From: Candidatus Eiseniibacteriota bacterium
GTDB lineage: Bacteria; Arandabacterota; Arandabacteria; Arandabacterales; Arandabacteraceae
Length of the DNA stretch: 13,370 nt
Assembly (NCBI GenBank): GCA_030622265.1
Contig: JAUXGG010000010.1
Coordinates: forward strand, 1 to 13,370
Direction of reading: 5' to 3'
Part shown: positions 1 through 6,655 of the stretch, one piece after another
Layout of the letters: the number at the start of each line of letters is the position of its first letter
How positions within the stretch are numbered: position 1 is the stretch's first letter
Translations under genes and position numbers: made by a program
Notes under the pieces: generated by a model
What the model was told of the DNA's origin: nothing
The model's database searches: none
What the model saw: the letters and a program-made list of their open reading frames with translations, nothing else

Positions 1-539
1 ATGAAATTGGCGATCGCCGAATAGATCTGGGTCGGGTGTATGGCAGTACCCGCCATCACCGAGCCGGCCTGGGAATCCGGCGGAAACTTGCAAGCCCACG
101 GAAGGTGTGAAGCCTTGCCGAAGCAACAGCCGTTCAAGAAGCAACCCACCCTCGCGAGAGCGATTCCGAGCGCGATCTGAGGCGCGACCAGGTCGGTCAC
201 CCTTAAGACCGGCATCTTCTTCCTCATCAGATAACCGATCCCGAGAACGATCCCGGCGATCAGCCCCCCGTAGAAAACCAGACCGCCTTCCCAGACCCTG
301 AAGATACCCAGCCTGTCGCCCTCATACTCGCCAAAGTGCGTCAGAACATAGAGAAGCCGCGATCCGACCACGGATGAAATGAGAATGACGATGCCGAGGT
401 CGATGATTCTGGTTTCGTCGATGTCATACTTGCGCGCCGCCCTTGCCGAAAGCTCGATCCCCAGCCAGAAGGCAATTGCAAGCATGACTCCATAGGTGTG
501 CACGCTCAGTGGTCCCAGTTCAAATAAGGTCCTGTACAT
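1..539 (-). CDS. lgt: Prolipoprotein diacylglyceryl transferase, partial (3' end outside window)
   Basis: Lgt moves a diacylglyceryl group from phosphatidylglycerol to the lipobox cysteine of prolipoproteins. It is an integral inner-membrane enzyme and the first step of lipoprotein maturation. I translated the minus strand from ATG 539-537 and read 179 codons with no stop before the left edge. The N-terminus (MYRTLFELGPLSVHTYGVML) is typical. Hydrophobic segments lie near residues 14-30, 46-66 and 84-104. The family signature region ARVGCFLNGCCFGK (129-142) keeps the conserved Arg130 and Asn136 and is the cysteine-rich variant of the GRxGNFxNGE motif of E. coli. HPTQIYSA (168-175) matches the family HPTQLYE motif. 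It starts 22 nt after rodA with AAGGGGGA upstream, so it is probably the next gene of the elongation operon. About the last third of the protein is missing only because the window ends. Lgt identity is seen directly; operon membership is inferred. Confidence 0.94.
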   Translation of the reverse strand, partial: MYRTLFELGPLSVHTYGVMLAIAFWLGIELSARAARKYDIDETRIIDLGIVILISSVVGSRLLYVLTHFGEYEGDRLGIFRVWEGGLVFYGGLIAGIVLGIGYLMRKKMPVLRVTDLVAPQIALGIALARVGCFLNGCCFGKASHLPWACKFPPDSQAGSVMAGTAIHPTQIYSAIANF

Positions 540-561
540 CGATTCCCCCTTGTACTTCTTC

Positions 562-1758
562 CTAGTATTCCTTCCTGGAGGCGGAGGAGCCTAAGACAAT
601 GCCCATGCCGCCCCAGAATACTATCATCTGCGAACCGCCATAGCTGACGAAAGGCAGAGGCAGACCCGTCACCGGGGTTATCCCGAGCGTCATCCCCACG
701 TTTATGAAGGTCTGTATCAGTATCAGGCTGGCGAAGCCGAAACAGAAATACATTGCGAAGCGGCTCCGCACCGTGCCCGCTATCCTGTAGATTCTATACA
801 CAACGAACAGCAGAAGCAACAACACCCCTGCGCCTCCCACAAAACCCAGCTCTTCACCCACGAGCGAGAAGATGAAGTCGGTGTGCTGGGCCGGCACGAG
901 ACCCAGTGCTTTCTGGGTGCCCTGAAGCAGGCCCTTGCCGGCGAATCCGCCTGATCCTATGGCGATCTTGGATTGGATTATCTGAAATCCCGCGCCGAAC
1001 CTGTAATTGTCCGGATTCAGGAAAGCAAGCACGCGCGCCTGTTGATATGGGGCGAGGCCGTTCCAGAGCCGCGGGGCGAGAGAGTACACCAGGAAGTTGA
1101 CCCCGAAGACCAGGGCGATCAGGGATGTCTTGAATCTGCCGAACACGACGATAGTGACCAGGAGGGCCACGAAGACCACCCAGGCGACCACCTCCCAGGC
1201 GCAGATCAGGGCGATGAGCGGGCTCAGGAGCAAGAGCATGAGAAGCGAATCCAGCCCGGCGGCATAAAGCAGGGGGAAGGTCAGGAAGCCCACCACCACC
1301 GCCGTACCCAGGTCCGGCTCATTAAGGATGAGAGCAGCCGGAATCGCGGCTATCGCGAAGACCCCCAGCACGCTCTTCAACGAGTCCCCGATCGCCCCCC
1401 TGTCTGAGAGATAGCGTGACAGCATGAGAATCACTGCTATCTTGGCGACCTCTGAGGGCTGGAACCTGAAGAGCCCAAGGTCGAACCATCTCCTGGTTCC
1501 ATGAGGCCCTCGCCCGATGGCCAGTATCACAATCAACATCAGTATGGCCGCGGCATAAAGGAGAGGCGCGAAGGCCGAAAGGGTCTTGATGCGCACCCTC
1601 ATCATCACCGACGCCACGGCAATTCCCAAGACGCACCAGATCACCTGCCTCAAGGCGAGCGACCAGCCGAAATCGGCGCTGGAGCTGCTGTAGATGGCGA
1701 AGACGCCAAGGCCGGCCAGTGCAAGGAGCGCAGCCAGCAACCACTTTTGCTGCATCAT
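562..1758 (-). CDS. rodA: RodA, SEDS-family peptidoglycan glycosyltransferase
   Basis: RodA polymerises lipid II into glycan strands during lateral wall growth, working with the class B transpeptidase PBP2. The 398-aa product is almost entirely hydrophobic with about ten membrane segments, as usual for SEDS proteins. Family motifs in order are RRWFDLG (89-95), QPSEVAKI (100-107), NEPDLGTA (146-153), the loop PAQHTDFIFSLVGEELGF (289-306) and the C-terminal PLPFVSYGGS (367-376). Asp294 in HTDFIF corresponds to the essential Asp of characterised RodA proteins (E. coli Asp262 as I recall it). FtsW is the main alternative, but the mrdA and mreBCD neighbours favour RodA. The start ATG overlaps the mrdA stop codon as ATGA (4 nt), which implies translational coupling of the two partner enzymes. 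A second Met codon follows directly, so the exact start could be one codon later. Length is near the usual 370-420 aa. Confidence 0.96.
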   Translation of the reverse strand: MMQQKWLLAALLALAGLGVFAIYSSSSADFGWSLALRQVIWCVLGIAVASVMMRVRIKTLSAFAPLLYAAAILMLIVILAIGRGPHGTRRWFDLGLFRFQPSEVAKIAVILMLSRYLSDRGAIGDSLKSVLGVFAIAAIPAALILNEPDLGTAVVVGFLTFPLLYAAGLDSLLMLLLLSPLIALICAWEVVAWVVFVALLVTIVVFGRFKTSLIALVFGVNFLVYSLAPRLWNGLAPYQQARVLAFLNPDNYRFGAGFQIIQSKIAIGSGGFAGKGLLQGTQKALGLVPAQHTDFIFSLVGEELGFVGGAGVLLLLLFVVYRIYRIAGTVRSRFAMYFCFGFASLILIQTFINVGMTLGITPVTGLPLPFVSYGGSQMIVFWGGMGIVLGSSASRKEY

Positions 1759-3545
1759 CGTATGACGGCTACCTCCTGGAGGATCCCCTCTCCGAAGTAG
1801 TAGGAAAGCATCTCGCCTGCCACCGGTGCGGCCACGGCTCCACCGTGCCCCGCGTTCTCAAGGAGCACAAAAAGAGCGATCTCCGGATCATCGTAGGGTG
1901 CGAAGCAAATGAAAGACGCGTGATCGTCGCCGTGCGGGTTCTGGGACGACCCCGTCTTTCCGGCCACCTCGATCACCGGCTGCCTCGCGGAGCGCCCCGT
2001 GCCGTGGTCGCCCTGGACCACATTGCGCATCGCCTCTCTCAAGATCCCGATCGTGGACCGGGACATAGTAAGCTCGACCGCCTCTCCCTCGAAGTGGTGC
2101 GTCCTGCCGTCGTGCTCAACTCTCTTGGCGCAACGGGGCTCGTAGTAGGTGCCCCAGTTGGCAAGACCGGAGATGAAGCAGAGCAGTTCAAGAGGCGTTA
2201 TCAGCAGCTCGCCCTGGCCGATGGCAAGGTTGAGCATCACTCCCCGGGTCCATTTCCGCTTTCCGTAGACTCTGTCGAAATACTCCGTGCTGGGAATAAG
2301 TCCGGCTATCTCCCCGGGAAGGTCTATGCCTGTCCTCTCACCCAGTAACCATTCATTGGATGATGCGCTGAAATTGTCCAGCCCCAGCCTCTCGGCCAGC
2401 TGGTAAAGGTAAACATCGCAGGAAACCTCGATCGCCCCGACGAGATCGACGGTGCCGTGGCCAGTCTTCTTCCAGCACCCGAAGTCCCGGTTGCCGAACC
2501 TGTATGAGCCCGTGCACGGCTTGAACCTGGTCCGCCTGGTTACCAATCCCCGCTCGAGCGCGGCTCCGACCGTAACCAGCTTGTACACCGACCCGGGTGG
2601 ATACCTGCTCTGGATAGCCCGGTTAATGAGCGGCTTGTCCTCGTTTCCCAGGATGTCGCTCCAGTCGGAAATGGAAATTCCCGTGGCGAAGAGATTGGGA
2701 TCAAAGGTGGGACCGCTCGCCATGGCGAGCACTCCGCCCGTGCGCACGTCCAGCGCCAGGATGCATCCCCTTCGGTTCTTCAAGAGGCTGTGGGCTAAGA
2801 GCTGCAGTCCGTCATCAGCATTAAGGACGAGCCGCATGCCGGGCCGGGGATTGTCGGCCGGCAGGTAGGTCACCTCCATGGGACGCGTACCCTGGCCGGC
2901 ACTGAACTGGACATATCGCATGCCGTCGACGCCCCTCAGGTACTCCTCGTAGTACCTCTCCACACCGGCCTTCCCGATGAAGTCTCCGGGATGGTAGTCC
3001 CCCGATTCGGAGGCGATCTCATCCTGGGTCACCTCTCCCACGTATCCGATCATGTGATTGAAGTGGGGTCCCCGGGGATAGCTCCTCACCGGTTCCGAGA
3101 CTACCATCACGTCGGGCAGGTCCACGTAAAGCTCTTCGATGAGACTCAGGGTGGCGAAGTCCGCGTCGCGTATTATCGCGGTCGGACGATATGAAAGCGC
3201 GGTATGCTCGAGTCTCGAGCGGATGAGGTCCTCATCCACTTCGAGGATGCCAGCCAGAACACGAATCTCCTCATCGTTCGCAAGCAGCGAGCGCGGCACG
3301 GCGCAGATCGAAAAGGACTGTCTCGAGCCCGCGATAACAAAGCCGTTCCGGTCGATGATCTCCCCACGCGGGGCCTTTATCGATGCCTGCACAACATAGT
3401 TGTTCTCTGCAAGCCGGCGATAGCGGGAATACTCCACGACCTGGAGCCGGAACAGGGCTGCGGCCAGGATGCCGATCAGGCCTGCTGCGATGATCACGGG
3501 CACCCTGGTGGATACGACAGGGAGAATGTCTCTTATGGTTGCCAT
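1755..3545 (-). CDS. mrdA: Penicillin-binding protein 2, class B transpeptidase
   Basis: PBP2 cross-links new peptidoglycan for cell elongation and acts as partner and activator of RodA. The 596-aa protein has one N-terminal membrane anchor (about 14-35). The dimerisation/pedestal domain follows, beginning APRGEIIDRNG (58-68) and running to about 225. The transpeptidase domain (about 255-585) has the three penicillin-binding motifs: S319-V-Y-K322 with nucleophile Ser319, S375-C-D377, and K530-T-G532. The last motif reads KTGSSQ rather than the common KTGT(A/S)Q, a conservative change. Asp354, His363 and Cys376 are spaced much like the zinc ligands I recall from E. coli PBP2; this is an inference and needs structural alignment. 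One nucleotide separates the start from the mreD stop, and no clear Shine-Dalgarno site is visible, so translation probably depends on coupling to mreD. FtsI/PBP3 is the alternative, but neighbours and the SxD motif favour PBP2. Confidence 0.97.
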   Translation of the reverse strand: MATIRDILPVVSTRVPVIIAAGLIGILAAALFRLQVVEYSRYRRLAENNYVVQASIKAPRGEIIDRNGFVIAGSRQSFSICAVPRSLLANDEEIRVLAGILEVDEDLIRSRLEHTALSYRPTAIIRDADFATLSLIEELYVDLPDVMVVSEPVRSYPRGPHFNHMIGYVGEVTQDEIASESGDYHPGDFIGKAGVERYYEEYLRGVDGMRYVQFSAGQGTRPMEVTYLPADNPRPGMRLVLNADDGLQLLAHSLLKNRRGCILALDVRTGGVLAMASGPTFDPNLFATGISISDWSDILGNEDKPLINRAIQSRYPPGSVYKLVTVGAALERGLVTRRTRFKPCTGSYRFGNRDFGCWKKTGHGTVDLVGAIEVSCDVYLYQLAERLGLDNFSASSNEWLLGERTGIDLPGEIAGLIPSTEYFDRVYGKRKWTRGVMLNLAIGQGELLITPLELLCFISGLANWGTYYEPRCAKRVEHDGRTHHFEGEAVELTMSRSTIGILREAMRNVVQGDHGTGRSARQPVIEVAGKTGSSQNPHGDDHASFICFAPYDDPEIALFVLLENAGHGGAVAAPVAGEMLSYYFGEGILQEVAVIR

Positions 3546-3546
3546 G

Positions 3547-4023
3547 TTACTTGATGAGCCTTAAGCCCACTATCCTTTCTATGAACACCACCAGCACGAC
3601 TCCGACCGCTGCCGTATAGAGCGCGCTGCCCAGGGAAAATCTCACCAGGATGAGCCCCAGCTGTCCGGGGCTGGATACGGCGAAGTTGATGATGTCGAAG
3701 ATCAGGACACCAAGAATGAGAATCAGGAACTGCACAAGATAGCTCTCGTACATGATTTTGGTGCCGTACTTGCCCACCAGGTAGCCCACCACCGTGGCCG
3801 CCAACGGCGCCGATACCATCGACGTTGAGAGTATGGCCAGCTGCGAAAGCCCTATTAGGAAACCGAACAGCATCCCGACCACCGGACCAAGCGCGAGGGC
3901 CACGAGGACGAGCACTATCAGCACGGGATCCGGCCCGATCCCGGCCACCTCGATTCTACTGAACAGTGTAACCTGAAGCAGGAGCGTAATCAGGATAAGC
4001 AGCCACAGGGAAAACTTGCGCAT
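3547..4023 (-). CDS. mreD: Rod-shape-determining membrane protein MreD
   Basis: MreD is a small integral membrane protein of the elongasome, associated with MreC and the PBP2-RodA pair. The 158-aa product has about six hydrophobic segments (roughly 4-22, 32-47, 49-65, 70-86, 94-112 and 126-148) and few charged residues. The segment PDPVLIVLVLVALALGP (31-47), followed by a small-residue-rich stretch MLFGFLIGLSQ (51-61), resembles the family core. MreD is poorly conserved, so identity rests on size, topology and its position between mreC and mrdA. The ATG lies 6 nt after the mreC stop, and an AGAGG Shine-Dalgarno-like sequence sits inside the 3' end of mreC. ECF-transporter S components have a similar fold and could be confused with it in isolation, but not in this context. 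Confidence 0.93.
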   Translation of the reverse strand: MRKFSLWLLILITLLLQVTLFSRIEVAGIGPDPVLIVLVLVALALGPVVGMLFGFLIGLSQLAILSTSMVSAPLAATVVGYLVGKYGTKIMYESYLVQFLILILGVLIFDIINFAVSSPGQLGLILVRFSLGSALYTAAVGVVLVVFIERIVGLRLIK

Positions 4024-4029
4024 CAGGAT

Positions 4030-4857
4030 CTACCTCTGCTCATCGCGTCCCTCGATGATCGCCCTGTAATCGGGGGGGCGCTCCATCATGACGAAAACCT
4101 CCTCGAGCCTGCCGAAATCCACGAAAGGTTTTACGCGAAGTGATTGGGAGAAACTCTCGGGCCTGTCCTGAATTGCGACCACCTCGCCAATCAGGATCCC
4201 CTTGGGTGTAACCGAGCCCAGCCCCGATGAGATGACCGTATCCCCGGGAGCGATCTCCGCATTGGGGGAAACCCATTCCATTACCATCTTGCCGGCATTG
4301 TCCCTCCCCAGGATCCCGCTGGCCCTGGTTCTTAGGGTCAGTGCACTTACCCTGTAACCCGGGTCCACAATCCTTTTGACAAGTGATGCGTTCTTCCTGA
4401 CCTTCACGACGCGGCCGACCAGCCCGTCCGGGGAGATAACCGTCATGTTCTCCTCGAACCCGGAATCGCTGCCACCATCCAGCACGATCCCACCCCCAAG
4501 CCGGGTCTCGATCTCGAGGACCACGGTGGAGACCCTCAGGCTGCCCCGGTGGGCCCTGCGGAAATCAAGGAGGACCCGGAGCCGGTCTATCTCGTGAACC
4601 TGCTCGCGCAGCCGGGCCTCCTCTTCAGACTTGGCCATCAGGTTCGACCGGAGGAGACGGTTCTCGGTCTGGAGTGAGGACAGGGCCATCACGCGTGATG
4701 AGAGTTTCAAGAAAGGAGAAAACGGCCGCGAGAGGATTCCCACGACCGAGATGTCACTGCGAACCCTGTCGAGAATGATGATCCCGGTGGAGATCAATAC
4801 CAGGAGTACTAAGACCGCGATGTCTCGCTGCAGAGGAGGTTGCCACCCATGCCTCAT
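4030..4857 (-). CDS. mreC: Rod-shape-determining protein MreC
   Basis: MreC is a bitopic membrane protein that bridges cytoplasmic MreB to PBP2 in the periplasm or cell-surface space. The 275-aa product has a short cytoplasmic N-terminus, a single membrane segment (about 12-29) and a helical probable coiled coil (about 56-98, rich in Leu, Glu and Arg). The beta-rich MreC domain (about 105-262) contains DGLVGRVVKV (144-153) and the strongly typical region GDTVISSGLGSVTPKGILIG (205-224). The ATG begins 3 nt after the mreB stop codon with no strong Shine-Dalgarno site (upstream ATATGGTAGTAG), which suggests translational coupling. The final 13 residues are polar and charged. Length is normal for MreC (about 270-370 aa). 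Confidence 0.97.
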   Translation of the reverse strand: MRHGWQPPLQRDIAVLVLLVLISTGIIILDRVRSDISVVGILSRPFSPFLKLSSRVMALSSLQTENRLLRSNLMAKSEEEARLREQVHEIDRLRVLLDFRRAHRGSLRVSTVVLEIETRLGGGIVLDGGSDSGFEENMTVISPDGLVGRVVKVRKNASLVKRIVDPGYRVSALTLRTRASGILGRDNAGKMVMEWVSPNAEIAPGDTVISSGLGSVTPKGILIGEVVAIQDRPESFSQSLRVKPFVDFGRLEEVFVMMERPPDYRAIIEGRDEQR

Positions 4858-4860
4858 CTA

Positions 4861-5907
4861 CTACCATATCCGGCGGGACTTCATCAGGATCTTCTCATAC
4901 TTCTCGGGCTCCTCCAGCGCCCTGTAGGCACCAAGCACAACAGACTTAAGAGGATCCTCGACCACGTAAATGGGTAGACCGGTAGCGCTTCGCAGGATCT
5001 GATCCAGGCCCTTCAAGAGCGAGCCCCCACCCGTCATGAGTATGCCCTTGTCGACAATGTCCGCGGCCAGCTCCGGCGGGGTCTTCTCAAGCGAGAGGTT
5101 AAGCGCCTTGATGATCTCATTGATGGGTTCCTGCAGCGCGTCGATCACCCGCTTCTTTGACACCATCGCCACCTGCGGGACGCCCTTGACCAGGTCCCGG
5201 CCCCGGACTTCGATCTCCTCATCGGGTCCCATATCCAGGGCACCCGTGATGAACTTGATCCTCTCCGCTGTCTGCTCTCCGATCAGGGTACCGTATTCGG
5301 CTTTGATATGCTGCGTGATGACTTCGTCCATCTCGTCGCCGCCGATCCTTATCGAGGCAACACCGACAATGCCATTGAGGGCGATGACACCAATCTCGGT
5401 CGTGCCGCCGCCGATATCGATCACCATGTTCCCGGCGGGCTTGTCGATCGGCAGTCCAACCCCTATCGCGGCGGCGATGGGCTCGGCAATCAGGAAAACC
5501 TCCCTGGCGCCGGCGTGCTCCGCGGAATCGCGGACCGCCCTCTTCTCCACCTCGGTGATTCCCGACGGGACCGAGATGATCACGCGCGGCCTCACCAGCT
5601 TCGAAAGGAAGCGATCGCCCTGCACCCTGGATATGTATTCCCGGAGCATGAGTTCGGTCACTTCGAAGTCGGCGATAACACCGTCCTTCATGGGCCTGAT
5701 CGCACTGATCTCAGCCGGCGTGCGGCCCAGCATCTCCTTGGCCTCCCGGCCCACCGCGAGGATCTTGTTGGTGTCCCTTTCCACGGCCACCACCGAGGGC
5801 TCATCGAGCACGATGCCCTTTCCCTTGACGCAGACCAGGGTATTGGCGGTTCCAAGATCGATGGCTATGTCATTGGTGAATAGAGCTGTCAAACCTGCGA
5901 AGGACAT
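4861..5907 (-). CDS. mreB: Rod-shape-determining actin homologue MreB
   Basis: MreB forms membrane-bound filaments that orient the elongation machinery. The 348-aa protein is very well conserved. It shows the phosphate-1 motif IDLGTANT (16-23), DGVIADFEVTE (75-85), phosphate-2 DIGGGTTEIG (164-173), RIGGDEMDE (187-195) and the adenosine motif GGGSLLKGLD (293-302). The first ten residues (MSFAGLTALF) are hydrophobic and could serve as the membrane-binding segment seen in other MreB proteins. The end (MKSRRIW) is basic. The start is supported by GGGGGAG directly upstream, overlapping the radC stop. MreB-like paralogues such as Mbl are possible in principle, but adjacency to mreC and mreD makes this the canonical gene. 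It is the first gene of the elongation block. Confidence 0.99.
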   Translation of the reverse strand: MSFAGLTALFTNDIAIDLGTANTLVCVKGKGIVLDEPSVVAVERDTNKILAVGREAKEMLGRTPAEISAIRPMKDGVIADFEVTELMLREYISRVQGDRFLSKLVRPRVIISVPSGITEVEKRAVRDSAEHAGAREVFLIAEPIAAAIGVGLPIDKPAGNMVIDIGGGTTEIGVIALNGIVGVASIRIGGDEMDEVITQHIKAEYGTLIGEQTAERIKFITGALDMGPDEEIEVRGRDLVKGVPQVAMVSKKRVIDALQEPINEIIKALNLSLEKTPPELAADIVDKGILMTGGGSLLKGLDQILRSATGLPIYVVEDPLKSVVLGAYRALEEPEKYEKILMKSRRIW

Positions 5908-5910
5908 CGA

Positions 5911-5918
5911 CTCCCCCT
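5911..5918 (-). promoter_or_regulatory. mreB ribosome binding site overlapping the radC stop codon
   Basis: Read on the minus strand, the junction is TAGGGGGAGTCGATG. The purine-rich Shine-Dalgarno sequence AGGGGGAG shares two bases with the radC stop TAG and sits 3 nt before the mreB ATG. This supports the chosen start and suggests that ribosomes ending radC help load mreB. Confidence 0.7.
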
Positions 5919-6591
5919 AAAGATATCCGCCTTCTTTCATGCTAACATAGTTGTTGTCGCCGACGATAATGTGATCGACCACGTCTATTCCCAGGATTCT
6001 CCCGCACTTCTCGAATCGCCTGGTAATCAGAATGTCCTCACGACTGGGAGACACGCTCCCCGTCGGATGGTTGTGAACCAGTATTATCGAAGTGGCGCTC
6101 TTCTCGAGAGCCGGCTTGAGCACCTCCCTGGGATGCACAATAGAGGCATTCACCGTACCGATCGATACCGTCTCCACGCTTATCACCGCGTTCTTTGAAT
6201 CAAGAAGCATCACCCTGAAGTGCTCGCGGTCGAGGTTCATCATGTCTTCCATTACCATCCCGGCCGCATCCGCCGGACACCGCACCGTCTTCCTGTCCCC
6301 CCTGCTCGACTTAAGAACGCGCTTTCCAAGTTCGATCGCGGCCATCACCCTGCTGGCCCGCGCCACACCCACGCCGCTCACGCGGCACAATCTCTCCACG
6401 CTTGCCAGGGCAAGGTCCCTCACGGACTCAAAGGAAACGACCAGATCGTCGGCCACCTCCATCGTGCCCTTGCCGCGGCTGCCCGAGCCGATCACAAGCG
6501 CCAGCAGTTCCCTCATCGAAAGCGCTTCAACACCCAGCGCCCTCATCCTCTCCCTCGGTCTTTCTTCAGCCGGCAACTCCCCCATCCTCAT
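5917..6591 (-). CDS. radC: RadC family JAMM-motif protein
   Basis: RadC proteins carry a putative metal-dependent JAB/JAMM isopeptidase-like domain. Despite the name, their cellular role is not settled. The 224-aa product has an N-terminal region with a helix-hairpin-helix-like stretch CRVSGVGVARASR (69-81). The catalytic-type domain begins near 100 and includes VSIGTVNASIVHPREVLKPA (142-161). The intact metal motif HNHPTGSVSPSRED (173-186) has His173, His175 and Asp186. Length is typical (about 220-230 aa). ATG 6591 is chosen because GAGGGGGTGG lies just upstream; ATG 6585 is an equally plausible start two codons later. It precedes mreB by 9 nt. A radC-mreBCD order is also known in Bacillus, so the association with elongation genes is not unique here. 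Confidence 0.97.
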   Translation of the reverse strand: MRMGELPAEERPRERMRALGVEALSMRELLALVIGSGSRGKGTMEVADDLVVSFESVRDLALASVERLCRVSGVGVARASRVMAAIELGKRVLKSSRGDRKTVRCPADAAGMVMEDMMNLDREHFRVMLLDSKNAVISVETVSIGTVNASIVHPREVLKPALEKSATSIILVHNHPTGSVSPSREDILITRRFEKCGRILGIDVVDHIIVGDNNYVSMKEGGYL

Positions 6592-6655
6592 AAGCCACCC
6601 CCTCGTCCCTTCATCCCCACACTAAGGCCTACTCGACCGGGTCAGCGGCAAGAGC
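6592..6655. other. Longest intergenic spacer (purF-radC, 64 nt)
   Basis: This is the only gap above 30 nt in the window. On the minus strand it has no hairpin followed by a T-run, so I see no intrinsic terminator. I also find no convincing -35/-10 pair at proper spacing. It holds the radC ribosome binding site (GAGGGGGTGG, 6595-6604). It is the natural boundary between the purine block and the radC-mre block, but it does not clearly break the transcript. Confidence 0.6.

Noticed and set aside
3206..3220. Interrupted palindrome GCTCGAGTCTCGAGC inside mrdA
   Set aside because: The arms are 7 bp with a single central base, so no hairpin loop can form. It is fully explained by codons for Arg-Leu-Glu in the pedestal domain, and no second copy was noticed.
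1755..3545. KTGSSQ instead of KTGTAQ in PBP2 as a sign of inactivity or resistance
   Set aside because: Ser for Thr is conservative, all three catalytic motifs are intact, and nothing in the sequence indicates altered beta-lactam response.
5036..5920. 294-codon plus-strand open frame opposite mreB
   Set aside because: Its Ser/Pro/Thr-rich composition is the mirror of conserved mreB codons, and mreB identity is certain.
6592..6655. Possible terminator or promoter between purF and radC
   Set aside because: No stem followed by a T-run was found. The nearest hexamer pair (TTGCCG and TAGTGT) has a 21-bp spacer and a poor match.
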